Origin: Cordylochernes scorpioides
Taxonomy: Eukaryota; Arthropoda; Arachnida; Pseudoscorpiones; Chernetidae
Assembly: GCA_030710605.1 (NCBI GenBank)
Contig: CP092879.1
Location: 47,923,946-47,987,945, forward strand
Length of the DNA stretch: 64,000 nt
Direction: 5' to 3'
Shown here: positions 31,430 through 42,123 of the stretch, piece by piece
How positions within the stretch are numbered: the stretch's first letter is position 1
Layout: every line of letters starts with the position of its first letter
Program-made: the position numbers and the translations under genes
The notes under the pieces: model-generated
Seen by the model: only the letters and a program-made list of their open reading frames with translations
Told to the model about the DNA's origin: nothing
The model's database searches: none

Positions 31430-31625
31430 CAAAATTCGAAACTTTTAAACGCGCAAGATTCTTTTTGAAATTAAACAATTTCTACTGCCCTTACTGCAAT
31501 GGAAAAATTAAAGGGAGGGCCTGGCTCATCAGTGGTGAACCCTCCCAGTTTAAAATAGTTTCAAATTTTGATAACAGATGGCGGGCTGGTGCATCCTATT
31601 ATAGATGGTTTGATGTTATATAGTT
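31430..31625 (+). repeat. MITE family M, copy 3
   Basis: TTCGAAACTTTTAAACGCGC then the core TTACTGCAATGGAAAAATTA, GGGAGGGCCTGGCTCATCAG and GGTGAACCCTCCCAG. The right part is shorter than in the 8581 copy. Confidence 0.65.
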
Positions 31626-31949
31626 AAGATATATAATTAATTGTGATGGTTATGTAATTTTGATCTTCATTAAATAAAATATATAAATTTTAAATGTGTT
31701 TTAAAGTTTAATAACAAGTATTCAACATACAGATTGAAATTTTTGTCTAAATTTTCCATAACTGGTTCTGTAGCTTATTCTTCATCACCATCTTGATGTT
31801 TTCAATGGGGTTATAAACACAATGCATTGTTCTAGAGAGAAATTCCTTTTTGATGCATAAATATGTCTAATATGTGTTACTTTGAACCTAAGGCCAAAAA
31901 TAACGTTCGACCTATAATAAAGAAATGAAACTATTAAAGGCACGAATGT

Positions 31950-32290
31950 TTATTTTCAAATATAACACACATCCTATTCATATAAAAGGAAAGGATTAAA
32001 AAGCACGAATGTTTCTTTTATAAATAATACAAACTTCTATTGCCCTTACTGCGATGAAAAAATATATATTGGGAGGGCTTGGCTCATCAGTGGTGAACCC
32101 TCCCAGCGGTTTCGCCAATTTAATCCACCAGACCGCTTCTCAGAGCTCTAATACTGTATTGGACGATCTGCTTATATACGCAGCAGTGAAGGGTGGAATC
32201 TCAGAAATGGTTTTCAAGAACACTATGGACATAAGCTTATAGGACAGTAGAATTACATTCAAATTTGTGTTAATTTACACATCCTATTGT
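31950..32290 (+). repeat. MITE family M, long form, copy 4
   Basis: Family-M core (TTGGGAGGGCTTGGCTCATC, CAGCGGTTTCGCCAATTTAA) followed by about 150 bp also present, inverted, at 10250-10400. A 62-codon frame (32054-32242, SSVVNPPSGFANLIHQTASQ inside) spans the shared part, but no conservation test is possible here. Confidence 0.6.
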
Positions 32291-32309
32291 CTTTAACTGT
32301 TATTAAAAG

Positions 32310-32795
32310 GACAGTGTATTCATATACTGTACGAACGCAACATCTACTGCGTGTTGTTTCAAGAAGCAATACAACTCCACACCCTCTTTTCGCCAACTCC
32401 ACCATTGCCGGTCTAAGCCCGGCTGTAAAAGGAGGAGGGGGAGCAGTAACAAGCTCGTTTAAAAACCTGAGTTCAGTTGGCCCGACTGATAGCACCCTGT
32501 AAGGGCTCCTAATCCATGGATACAGGATAATCACCAGCATCTGTTCTCCATGTTAGGATCGGCTGCACAAGGCGTCTGTACCTCATGTTAGAGGCGGCCA
32601 TTTAATACCAGGTCAAAGTCCAAGTTACACCTCTCTGTAGGTGACCTCGGGGAAATACTGGATAAAACCAGCGCTTTAACGTAACTGGCATATAACCTAT
32701 TTGGAGTCGTGCATAACTTCTTTATGAGCACGACCTCCAATATCTTGTCTAATTTAGACTAATAAAAGGATAAGTAAAAAAAAATATTTTCGCAA
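32310..32795 (+). mobile_element. LINE-F deletion derivative (5' region joined to 3' tail)
   Basis: The last about 65 bases (TATGAGCACGACCTCCAATA, then TCTTGTCTAATTTAGACTAA and TAAAAGGATAAG, then poly-A) are the same as the 3' end of the minus-strand LINE-F copy at 37795-37860. The preceding about 400 bp (AGGCGTCTGTACCTCATGTT, GGTCAAAGTCCAAGTTACAC) look like a LINE 5' leader and do not occur in the 37.8-kb fragment. No complete ORF. It resembles a non-autonomous element using LINE-F's tail. Confidence 0.5.
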
Positions 32796-32976
32796 ACAGC
32801 AATGTCGAACATGTTGAGACGAGCCATGCGGAAGTTCATGAGATAATGCTACCCGGATTTTAGAAAGCCGTATATAGAGGATATAGGACAGGATATAGAT
32901 TTCCTGTTGAAGTGGGTCCATACATGCTGATTGGTAGCATGGAGAGGAGTAGTCTTGGAATGGCATCAAATTTTAT

Positions 32977-33250
32977 TACACTCATGGACAAAACTCAATG
33001 AAGTTGTACCTTTCGCATGTATATCGGGATTCAGACAATAAATCTGAAATATACACTCATGGACAAAACTCAATGAAGTTGTACCTTTCAGCATGTATAT
33101 CAGGATTCAGACAATAACTCTGAAATATATTACAGTGACCTTTATTGAAGACACATGCGATAACCTAGTGTGAACAAAAATGCCTCTGTTTCCTTAAAAA
33201 AAAGAAAGACGTCAGGCTACATCAAAGACTTTAGTTTTTTCATGAGTATG
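32977..33250. mobile_element. Tc1-type MITE, left end duplicated
   Basis: TACACTCATGGACAAAACTC plus the shared AGCATGTATATC...AATAACTCTGAAATAT block occurs twice in a row (32977-33055 and 33055-33130). It is followed by the CTTTATTGAAGACACATGCG interior and ends near a TTTTTTCATGAGTATG string. Confidence 0.6.
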
Positions 33251-35380
33251 TTTCTTGCTGAAATATCCTCAATATAAAGATCTGTCCATTGCACAAGCTG
33301 TCTTCCATTATCTAACAATGATGTTCATTTTCTCTCTTTCTATATTAGTTTCTGTTCATTCCAATTGAATAGGTTTCCAAAAATTCAAAAAATATCTCAG
33401 AAATCGCCTACCAAATTTATTGTTGACATAATTTTTGATATACAGTTGAACTTCCCTGTAATGGACACCTAATTGCATAGCCAAAGTAACCTTTAAGGAG
33501 AGTTTTTATAAAGTTTGAAGAGTTTTCAAAATAGGACGCTCTGCTCTCCAGAACCTGGGTTATCTCTCTCTCTCTCTCTCTCTCCAACGCCAGCTACTTC
33601 ATCGACCTGCCCACTCTGTGGGTAATAACTCTCGCAGTCCATCGGTGGCGGAGTCTTTCCCGCGGTAGGCGCCACCAATGAATACTGTATATATATATAT
33701 TTATAATACAATCTAAAACGACATTTGAAATACTATCCAGCATGTGTTTCCTTCCAACGAAAAATCAAAATTTATTTCAAGGAGAAATAACGATTATTTC
33801 TAACCTTTTGGATGAGGTATGAAAGGGTGAATTGTGAAGAGTAATGATAAACGGAAAAATAAAAGTGCCCAGAGATGGGAATATCTGGGTATATTTTTTC
33901 ATCAATTATTTATATTTATATCTATTTAAACATATATTTATCATTATATAATCTTATTTATTCACATTTATATTTATATGAACATATATTTATATGAACA
34001 TTGTTATAAATCAGTTTCAATCTTAATCTCTCTCTCTTTTCAAAATAAATATTAAAAATGTTTACTAAATTCAAGTTTTTAATAGATTTTTTAAATATTT
34101 TATTCAATAATTCAAAAAGAACTTATGTAAATTACTCATTATTAATATATATCATTTTTCTTTTAGTTTCATCTATTCGTATTACAGCATGTTCAAGGAT
34201 GTTATTGTACGAAAACTTGCCAAGTTTATACCTTTTTAATAAAGAAATTTGTCGTTGTTAGATTTTTATCTTTTCTTATAAATAATATTCTGCGATTCAT
34301 CCCTTTGATATTGTTGCAGCACAGGGCTGCGGTTTGGCAGATTCTTCAATCTTGATTCTATCCTTAGACGCGTCTTGCATCTTTCCAGAACGTGTTTCAA
34401 CCATCTTGCAAGGTTAAACCAATCAATAATAAGACAACTGTTACGACTACTAGAATAGTCAACTTTATTTTTATGTGAATATGTTTGTAATTTAAAAACT
34501 AAGAAAAAAGTATGTAAATTTATTTGAATGTATAAATTGATGTGCTGTTCAATAAAAAGGAGTTTTGGATAAGTTTTTGGATGATTGATAGTCGTCCTTA
34601 GAACCTCTTCCTTGGAGTTACCGAGCTGGTCAAGTAGCTGGACACTAGGTCGTCTCTCAAGGTAAAGAGAGACAGCATCAATATTGAGAAGAAAGTTGAC
34701 CCCCCCTCAAAAACAACTATATTTTTAGGTAACACCTAGAATATCTCTTTATTTATCACATCAAAGTTTAAAGCAGGTTGGGTATTCAGTGTATCAAAAT
34801 ATACACCCTGGATAGTTGGCGTTCTGCGCTCCAAGAACCTGGGTGATAAATATATATATCTCTCTATGAATATACATACATAGGCTTCTTTTTTAATCTA
34901 AAAATAAATAATAATATTTATAAATATTTTAAAAACTTATCTATGAACTCATCATATAAATATATTTTGCTACACTAATAATAATTGTCGTTATTATTTA
35001 CAGAATATCTCACTGGGTAGTTGGTGATCTATGGATAAGCTCTAGTAGCCTGAGTTACCTTTATGTTACTACTGCTACTGTAATATCTCTACAATACTCA
35101 AGATTCCTGAAGGTCACTCTTATAGGGATTATCAACCTAAGTATAGCAATCTAGAAAGTCTTCCAAGAAAGAAATCTTCCTGGCGTCACCTGACGAATTG
35201 GATTTCCACTTGCATTGTAAGTAAACCAAGAAGAACTAGATGTCAGAAGTCTTGGTAGTTAGCGACTTCTGTACGTAGTTTCAGGAACCTGGGTTATCTG
35301 CCTAAATATAAGCATCTCAAAAATCACCTATACGCTCTTGAAACCTGAGTAAAACAAAATAGTTGTAAATATATTTGCTA
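33251..35380. other. intergenic region upstream of the kinase
   Basis: Contains a (TC)n run at about 33563-33584 and AT-rich arrays. Four related strings are scattered through it: GAACCTGGGTTAT near 33551, GAACCTGGGTGAT near 34835, AGCCTGAGTTACC near 35047 and GGAACCTGGGTTAT near 35283, the last about 100 bp before the kinase ATG. No ORF with recognisable motifs. Confidence 0.45.
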
Positions 35381-35382
35381 AA

Positions 35383-36306
35383 ATGTCTAAACCTAAATAT
35401 GAGCCTCTTGACCCAAGTGAATATGTTCAGACAAGCGAATCCTACATTTTCAAGACAGTCATTTTCCATAATAGACGAAGCTACATCTATAGAGCCCAAG
35501 ATGTTCAGAATAACAGAGATGTTGTGATTAAAGTAAAGAAATCACTGAATTATAAGGAAATAGAAATGCTGTTGAAATGCAAAGGTCAATTTGTCACTGA
35601 ACTCTATAATCATTTTACAATCAACAAAAGATTATTCCTAGTTTTAGAACCATGTTTTATATCGCTAAATTATCTCTACAAATATCATGTATTTCCTTCA
35701 CACGCGGAATTCTGTTACTTATTCTTGGAGATTGGAAAGGCTTTAAAAGAACTGCATTCCAAAGATATTATTCATCGGGATTTGAAACCGAGTAATATAT
35801 TTCTAACTACAAATGGTTGTATCAAATTGGGAGATTTTGAACATTCAAAAATGATTTCTAAACTAGATTTTAAATATTTTTGCTTTGGAACGCCATTTTA
35901 CAGTGCTCCTGAAGTTCTATTACGTAAAGAGTACGATATGAAAATTGATATGTGGAGTTTAGGAGTGACCATTGCTGAACTTTACATTGGAGATTGTTTA
36001 TTCGATGGATTTGTAGACGAAGTATTAGAGAAAATCTGCAGAGTGTTGGGAACAAAGGATATTAAGAATTTGGATCCAAAGAACGATATCTTTGCATCTC
36101 TTCAAGATTATCCTAACACGGATTGGAGTAAATTATCAAAAGTTCCTTTAAACGCTGTTTTTATAATTCAAAGACTTCTGGATGCCAATCCTAAAACTCG
36201 TTGGTCAATTGAGAAACTTCTAAAAGATGAATTCTTTATCAAGGAGAAAACAAAACATCCTAAAGATCTTCTATCAACTCTTCAGAAGAAATTTAATTCG
36301 CAGTGA
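35383..36306 (+). CDS. CDK-like (CMGC) Ser/Thr protein kinase, intronless, atypical
   Basis: 307 codons, single open frame, about one kinase domain in length. Would transfer phosphate from ATP to Ser/Thr. Seen: VAIK-type Lys50 (VVIKVKK); a Glu in the C-helix region (59 or 61); HRDLKPSN at 131-138 with catalytic Asp133 and Asn138; metal-binding Asp151; APE at 175-177; DMWSLG at 189-194; a CMGC-type insert with FDGFVDEVLEKICRVLGT (207-224); conserved Arg273. Odd: DFG is DFE (151-153); the Gly-rich loop around 24-38 has no Gly; the CDK PSTAIRE helix is not recognisable; Tyr-Arg-Ala-Pro-Glu is Tyr-Ser-Ala-Pro-Glu. Start: ATG 35383 is the first in frame and fits domain length. AATAAA occurs at 36325 and 36392. 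It is surrounded by repeats and could be a retrocopy, a captured gene or an old viral kinase; which of these is not decided by the sequence. Confidence 0.9.
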   Translation: MSKPKYEPLDPSEYVQTSESYIFKTVIFHNRRSYIYRAQDVQNNRDVVIKVKKSLNYKEIEMLLKCKGQFVTELYNHFTINKRLFLVLEPCFISLNYLYKYHVFPSHAEFCYLFLEIGKALKELHSKDIIHRDLKPSNIFLTTNGCIKLGDFEHSKMISKLDFKYFCFGTPFYSAPEVLLRKEYDMKIDMWSLGVTIAELYIGDCLFDGFVDEVLEKICRVLGTKDIKNLDPKNDIFASLQDYPNTDWSKLSKVPLNAVFIIQRLLDANPKTRWSIEKLLKDEFFIKEKTKHPKDLLSTLQKKFNSQ

Positions 36307-36319
36307 CACATTGGTAATA

Positions 36320-37034
36320 TTTAAAATAAATATACATTTTGTATTATATTTAGTAAGTTATGCTTTTGATACTTTTGTCTTTATTCTGGTTAATAAAATC
36401 GTTTTCTTTCTTTTACCTAACTTGTCATATATCTTCAAAAGTCCTGCTCATTGTAAGAAATTAATAATCTTTATATAATAAAAATTCTTCCCTTATTTTA
36501 CATTTTGACGCAATAAGGAATCAATGGTTTGGTTTGGTTATATATATAAATATATATGTATATATATACCTTGATTGTATATATATATATATAAAGGTGA
36601 ACGTATGTTTGTATATTTATTCACTAGCTAATTTACCCGGCTTCTACCGGTTTTTACCCGAGTGAAAGTTTGCCTACCAAACATTTATTAAAACATTATT
36701 TATGAGGCTAGAATCCACTTCTTACTAAATCCATTATTGTCAAGATAAATTGATGTTTGTTACTCTTCTCCAACAAAAAAAAATGTAAAAAACCATTGAA
36801 AAATTTTGCATATAGGTAAATGAATATATAAATTAACATATATACTATTCAAAGACTATAATTAGACAATAAACAAACATTTTACATTTTTGGAAGTATA
36901 AAATTATAATATATAATTATTGTATACTCTCATTCTAAATGACACAACTTCGCCTGGATTCTGCCTTAGTGAATATTTGCCAGGATTTTTTTTTTTTTTA
37001 ACAAATGTTATTTATTATGATCATGTCATCATAA
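36320..37034. other. AT-rich region with (TA)n microsatellite
   Basis: TA-rich runs at about 36537-36592. 36625-36700 resembles the region after LINE-D (GAGTGAAAGTTTG, near 24607), suggesting a shared unclassified repeat. No gene. Confidence 0.5.
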
Positions 37035-37330
37035 TTCAAATTTGTAGTGATTTTTTATTTATTTATTAATCAACCAGGCGCGATATTGAAATATTTGCGC
37101 CTAATACAGAGGAAACAAACAAAAAAAAACAAGTTAAAACTTAGAATTAAATATTTACAAATTTACATATATTAATCGACAGAGTTCATAAAATTTATAT
37201 TAACAAAGTAGCAGATGTAAGATAGTTAAATCATTTAGATCAGAGAACAATCGATGTCTCACTTCTGTAAAGTTCAGACAGTCATAGATAAGGTGAAGTG
37301 CAGTTTGTTCAGTTTTTTCGTAGGAACAAT
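37035..37330 (-). pseudogene. LINE-G, 3' end fragment
   Basis: On the minus strand from about 37330 the translation reads CSYEKTEQTALHLIYDC, the C...E-Q-T-x2-H-L-x3-C motif of LINE ORF2 C-termini, followed by FTEVRHRLFSDL. After stops comes a 3' region ending GATTAATAAATAAATAAAAA. It is 5'-truncated just upstream of the motif and related in style to LINE-D. Confidence 0.6.
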
Positions 37331-37794
37331 TTGGTGTTTCTGATAGACCTCTTTATAAATATTTGTAGTGTGATAAGGATTCTAATTGATATATCATTTT
37401 TACTATCATCATTCTGTGTTTTATTTATAAAACATCCAATTTTCAAATTATATTACCATTTAGATAAAATAATATCTCATAATAATATTTTTTAAAGAAT
37501 TATTCGTTAGGCAAATATTCACTCGGAAAGAACCTGCAAGAGGTAGGGCTAAAAAATATATATTTTTAAATGATTTAACTTAATGTAGCATTCTATTTTA
37601 TAAATATATACTCTCTCAAATAAAAATTTTAATCAGATAAACATAGACTATGCCCTATTCATTCGACTAGCTATGCATATTTTTATCAACTGGCTGACAT
37701 TGTTCTATTATTTAAAATATAACTCATTTCAGAAAATATGCCAAATAATTGAATTGTCATCGCTAGTGAGCAAGTAGAAAAAATAAAAATTTTA

Positions 37795-38110
37795 TTTATT
37801 TTTCTTTTCTTATCCTTTTATTAGTCTAAATTAGACAAGATCTTGGAGGTCGTGCTCATAAAGAAGTTCAAGAACTCTTCTTGGTTCTCTGTATAGGGAT
37901 CCTTTGTCCTTTCCAATACAATTCAGTATATGTTGGGTAGTGTCCTCTTTGGTTTTGCACCTAGTGCACATGGGGAAGCTTTTGGCTCCCTCTTTATAGA
38001 CTAGAGGGTGCAGGTGACCAGATTTCCATCTGGCCAACTGTGTCGACTTCCTTCTGTTTAGTTGGAGGGACTGTTTTTTTTTTTTTTGGGGTTTTCTATT
38101 TGGTACCAAG
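37795..38110 (-). pseudogene. LINE-F, 3' end fragment
   Basis: The 92-codon minus-strand frame (37831-38109) has HLHPLVYKEG and the zinc motif C-x2-C-x8-H-x3-C (CTRCKTKEDTTQHILNC), the usual C-terminus of LINE ORF2. The 3' region GTCTAATTTAGACTAATAAA and AGGATAAG follows and is shared with 32310-32795. Confidence 0.7.
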
Positions 38111-38180
38111 AATGTTGGAAACTATCTCTATGGTTCCTTATCAGTTGTAGTTTTAATATTTTTATAAATCGTCTTAATAA

Positions 38181-38346
38181 GTCCGTGGCGGCGGTATAAG
38201 CCATCGGTTTCCGAAAGACATGAACCGGGATCGAATCCCGTATTGTACACTTTTTTATGTTAGAACCTGTTCATATTTTTCATTGTGAATAACATAAGCT
38301 AGAGGTTGCTCTTGAGCGGTACCTAATAAAGTTATTTTGGAACGAG
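38181..38346 (+). mobile_element. tRNA-derived SINE, copy 2
   Basis: GTCCGTGGCGGCGGTATAAG (A-box region), ACCGGGATCGAATCCCG (B-box, about 38224-38240), TGTTAGAACC...ATTCAT-like middle and GAGCGGTACCTAATAAAGTT tail. Same family as 26552-26722, opposite strand. Confidence 0.7.
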
Positions 38347-38957
38347 GGGGGCGATATGTCATAATATATATTGTATGTGGGATAATAAATAAAATAATTA
38401 CACTGTCAACATTTTACTCCAAGAAAACCTGATGGTGTTTCTAGTGTAACTTTTCATGCTGAACTCAAAAATCTAATCAGAAAATGTTCATCACCCATGT
38501 TTTTTGCAAGAAAAACTTTTTTTTAGTATTAAAATAAACACAGTAATAATAATACCTATAATGTTACGTAAGCATTTTTTGCGTAAATCTTTGTTACCTG
38601 GTTAACAAAAAAATATATATATATTTTGTCCTAAAAGAAACAAAATTTATCCTAATGTGTAACTTTCTGTGCTGATTTCAAATATACCATTAGTTTTGTT
38701 TATATCACGCTAGGTTTCTGAGAGATACCTACTTGAAATTTGAAAATATATTTAATATATAGGCCTATATAAACGAAATGTATATATATTTAATTGAAAA
38801 GTAGTGACAGTGGAATTTCTTCTATACTTTGCATGTGGTATATCCCTCTTGAGTGTCTAGCAGTAGTCAGCAAGCATGATCATATTAATAGGCATAAACA
38901 AGATTCTATCAGCGAAACATCCACTCAAGCAGAACACGGGCGAAGTCAGATCATATA

Positions 38958-39043
38958 CAGTTAAACCTGTCTATAGCACCCCCTCTCTATAGAACCCTAT
39001 TTTGGTGAGTCTCAAGAGGGGACGCTATAGACAGGTTTAACTG
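38958..39043. mobile_element. pogo/Tigger-like MITE, 86 bp
   Basis: TIR CAGTTAAACCTGTCTATAGC at the left and its inverse at the right, flanked by TA on both sides (38956-38957, 39044-39045). Two larger relatives lie at 51361 and 63392. The TA target and CAG...CTG ends suggest the Tc1/mariner/pogo superfamily. Confidence 0.7.
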
Positions 39044-39061
39044 TAAATATATTGTTTATAT

Positions 39062-39377
39062 TGTGACGGTGTTTTGACCCACCGCCAATTTTGAACAGCC
39101 CTTTCAACCGCCACCACCTCTGCCGGCGGTGGCGCCAAGTCGGCGCATGCGCGGCGGTGGTGACGTGGTAAACACGTGGGAGGATACGATTGTTATTGAC
39201 GGCCACCACGAGCGAACGTCCATATTCATCCATCCATTTTCATCAAACCTTTTTCAACTCTTCTTTACTAGATTTTAATTTGTAACAATTTATTTATTTT
39301 TATATTTATCTGTAATAATTAAAATACCTTGGAATGAATAATTGAATCATTTCTTCAAAACCAGACGAACCCCCACA
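39062..39377 (+). repeat. Gypsy element 5' LTR
   Basis: 316 bp, TGTGACGGTGTTTTGACC...GAACCCCCACA. Matches 43223-43539. Flanked outside by ATAT. Confidence 0.92.
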
Positions 39378-39560
39378 GTTTTGGCGCAGCCAGCAAGTAT
39401 TTTCAATTATTCAAGCATCAAAAAGATTGTATTCATTTTAATATTATATTTATTTCACTCAATTGTGAGCATAATTTGGATTTTAATAATTTTTAAGCAA
39501 AAAATTGAATACTAAAAAAAATTTTTTTTTTTTAGAATAAAAATAATATCCAATATCATT

Positions 39561-40313
39561 ATGTCGAAAGAAAATATTTTAAAATTGCAAAAATACAGCG
39601 GGGATCAGAAGGATATTCGTGCCCAGAGCTGGGTAAAACTTTTTGAATTACATGTTGCATATGAAGAAAAAGGAAAGTTGTTCTTTTACTATCTAGAAGG
39701 AAGAGCTTTAGAATGGTATGCTGATGAAATTGCAGGAACAAATATTAATCAATGGGTAACCATCAAACAAAAATTTATTACAATATTTGGATCATCAACA
39801 GCAACACCATTAATAGATGCACAACGGCGGTATCTACGCCGCGATGAATCCGTCAATGACTACTTTCAGTCTAAAATCCGGCTTTTAAAACAAACTTCCT
39901 TATCCAAAGTCGAACAGATCCAGATGTTGACGGAAGGATTACCAGCACAATGGAAGATAAGCTTAGCCCCAATACATTTCGAAGATATAGAGACTTGGGT
40001 AAGTGCAACGTTAAAATTGGAGGCTGCTGTTAGCTCCATACAAAAGAACTCCAAACCAGCCTTCGGCAATAATAAATTTAAAGACTTTAAATCTGCTACC
40101 TCTTACGTCGCTTTACCTCCAAAGCCACCATACCCATGCAGATTTTGCAAAATGCAAAATTTAAATAATTTTCATTGGCATAATGAATGCCCATATAGAC
40201 CCAAAACATTCCCTAAAGAAACTGCAGCAAACGAACAACCCTCAAATTTGTATGCTACTTCCAACCCTTCATCTTCTAACTCAACATATTTACCAACAGT
40301 TAATTTAAACTAA
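39561..40313 (+). CDS. Gypsy Gag
   Basis: 250 codons. N-terminal capsid-like region with FFYYLEGRALEWYADE (about 31-48), VNDYFQSKIRLLKQ (about 98-112) and MLTEGLPAQWK, a pattern seen in gypsy Gag. A zinc-finger-like CRFCKMQNLNNFHWHNEC lies at about 193-210 (C-x2-C-x9-H-x4-C; longer spacing than a standard knuckle). The Ser/Thr-rich tail ends at TAA 40311-40313, immediately after TTTAAAC. Confidence 0.88.
   Translation: MSKENILKLQKYSGDQKDIRAQSWVKLFELHVAYEEKGKLFFYYLEGRALEWYADEIAGTNINQWVTIKQKFITIFGSSTATPLIDAQRRYLRRDESVNDYFQSKIRLLKQTSLSKVEQIQMLTEGLPAQWKISLAPIHFEDIETWVSATLKLEAAVSSIQKNSKPAFGNNKFKDFKSATSYVALPPKPPYPCRFCKMQNLNNFHWHNECPYRPKTFPKETAANEQPSNLYATSNPSSSNSTYLPTVNLN
40304..40310 (+). promoter_or_regulatory. 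candidate -1 ribosomal frameshift site TTTAAAC
   Basis: Phase is T TTA AAC in the gag frame, the canonical X-XXY-YYZ slippery heptamer, followed directly by the gag stop TAA. The -1 frame stays open downstream and reads into the protease (FIDTGSTISIMS) and RT. Downstream secondary structure was not evaluated. Confidence 0.7.
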
Positions 40314-40912
40314 TAGAGCGACCAATCTTCAAGTTCATCAACATCAACACATTATTTAACTCCACCCCAATAAAAGCATTCATAGATACAGGTTCAACCA
40401 TCAGTATAATGTCATATTTCCAATTCAAAAATTTGAACCTACAAACGGAACCATCATCATCCATTTACATCAATCAGGCTAATTCCAGAACAAGAAGCTT
40501 TGGTCGCGTTAAAGTCAACCTTACTATCAGTCACATATCCCATCAGATAGATTTTCACATCCTCAGAAACTTAATGTACCCCCTCCTACTAGGTCTTGAC
40601 GTGGGAACTCTGTTCAATCTTCATGTCGACATCAAGAATGGTGTTGTGACTACTAAAGGACCATCTTTGTATAATTGTAAATTTCAGGAGAATCATTTGA
40701 GACCAGAAACAAATCAAACCCTCGACAAGATATTACATAAATATACAACTATTTTTAGTGAAAATTCTTTTGATGTAGGAAAAATCAAAATAGCAAAATA
40801 TAACATCCATACTGTTCCTCATCCGCCTATCCAACTTCGACCGTATCGAAGATCAGCCTCAGAGTATGATGAGATTAAACGTCAGGTTGAAGATTTAAAG
40901 AAAAAGGACTAG
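40313..40912 (+). CDS. Gypsy Pol: protease and RT start (-1 frame)
   Basis: Read in the phase of the frame at 40409-40912. It starts at the slippery site, not at the internal ATG (40409). KAFIDTGSTISIMS is the aspartic protease motif (D-T-G). LGLDVGTLFNLHVDI is the second protease region. QLRPYRRSASEYDEI leads into RT. It ends at TAG 40910-40912, caused by a phase change in the preceding A-run. Confidence 0.85.
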   Translation: MERPIFKFININTLFNSTPIKAFIDTGSTISIMSYFQFKNLNLQTEPSSSIYINQANSRTRSFGRVKVNLTISHISHQIDFHILRNLMYPLLLGLDVGTLFNLHVDIKNGVVTTKGPSLYNCKFQENHLRPETNQTLDKILHKYTTIFSENSFDVGKIKIAKYNIHTVPHPPIQLRPYRRSASEYDEIKRQVEDLKKKD

Positions 40913-42123
40913 TTCGAGACAGTCGAAGCCCATGGGCCTTCCCAGTCACACTTGTACCAAAGGCGGATGGCCAAAAGAGGCTTTGCGTTGATTACCGCCG
41001 CCTCAATGCCCTTACCATTGACGACAAGATGCCTCTACCTAACATTCAAGAAGTCATCGATCGTCTTCAGAGAGCGAAATACTTCACTTCGTTGGACATC
41101 GCTTCAGGTTATTGGCATGTCGAAATGGCTCCAGACAGCACAGAGAAGACAGCATTCATCACCAACGAAGGGCTTTATGAGTGGTTAGTAATGCCCTTTG
41201 GGTTGAAAAACGCCCCTGCTACTTTTCAGCGGATCATACAACAAACCCTTGGTCCATTAATGTACAAGGGGTGCATCAACTGTCTTGATGATTTCATCAT
41301 ATATTCTGAAACTTTAGAAGAACATTTTGACCTTCTATCAGAAGTGCTAGAAAAATTATATTCCCAAAACCTCAAGCTCAAGCTTCAAAAATGTTCTTTT
41401 ATCAGAGAAGAAATAGAATATCTTGGATATATCATCAAATACAATCAGGTTACACCTTCACCTCGGAAAATAGAAGCCGTTAAAAGTTTCCCAATCCCCA
41501 AAACAGTCAAAAACATACAGCAAATACACGGATTGTGTAGTTATTATCGGATATTTATAAAAGATTTCAGTTCAATAGCACAACCTCTAACAGATTTATT
41601 GAAGAAAGATAAAATTTTCCACTGGTCTGGAATTCACCAAAAAGCATTTGAAACTTTGAAGAATTTAATCACACAACCTCCAGTTCTGGCAATGTATGAC
41701 CCTACCTTACCATGTAAGCTCTACACTGATGCCTCAGAGCAAGGACTTGGTGCAATTCTTGCACAGAAACATCCAGATGGTAGAGAACGGGCTGTTTCCT
41801 ATTTCTCAAAACGGCTCAACCCAACCCAGTCACGCTACACCGCTATAGAGTTGGAATGCTTTGCCATCATTGAAGCAGTCAGACATTTCAACAACTACCT
41901 AGACAAGCCATTCCAAATTGCCCCAGATCATAGTGCTTTAAAATGGCTATTGAATCATAAAAACCCTGGGGGAAGACTTTTCCGATGGTCAATGGAGCTA
42001 TCTTCTAGATCTTTCACCATTATCCACAGAGCAGGAGGACAGCAAACACATGTTGACGCACTTTCCAGGAATCCAGTGTGCACATTCATAACCGAAGATA
42101 AGATGAAGATTGCTCAACAATAG
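40908..42123 (+). CDS. Gypsy Pol: RT and RNase H
   Basis: In phase with 41029-42123; real coding begins about 40908 (PWAFPVTLVPKADG, RLCVDYRRLNALT). RT palm TSLDIASGYWHVEM, MPFGLKNAPATFQRI and the catalytic NCLDDFIIYS (usually YLDD; here Cys replaces Tyr). RNase H: LYTDASEQGLGAILAQ, then TAIELECFAI. C-terminal GGQQTHVDALSRNP. An in-frame TAG at 42121 cuts it from integrase. Confidence 0.9.
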
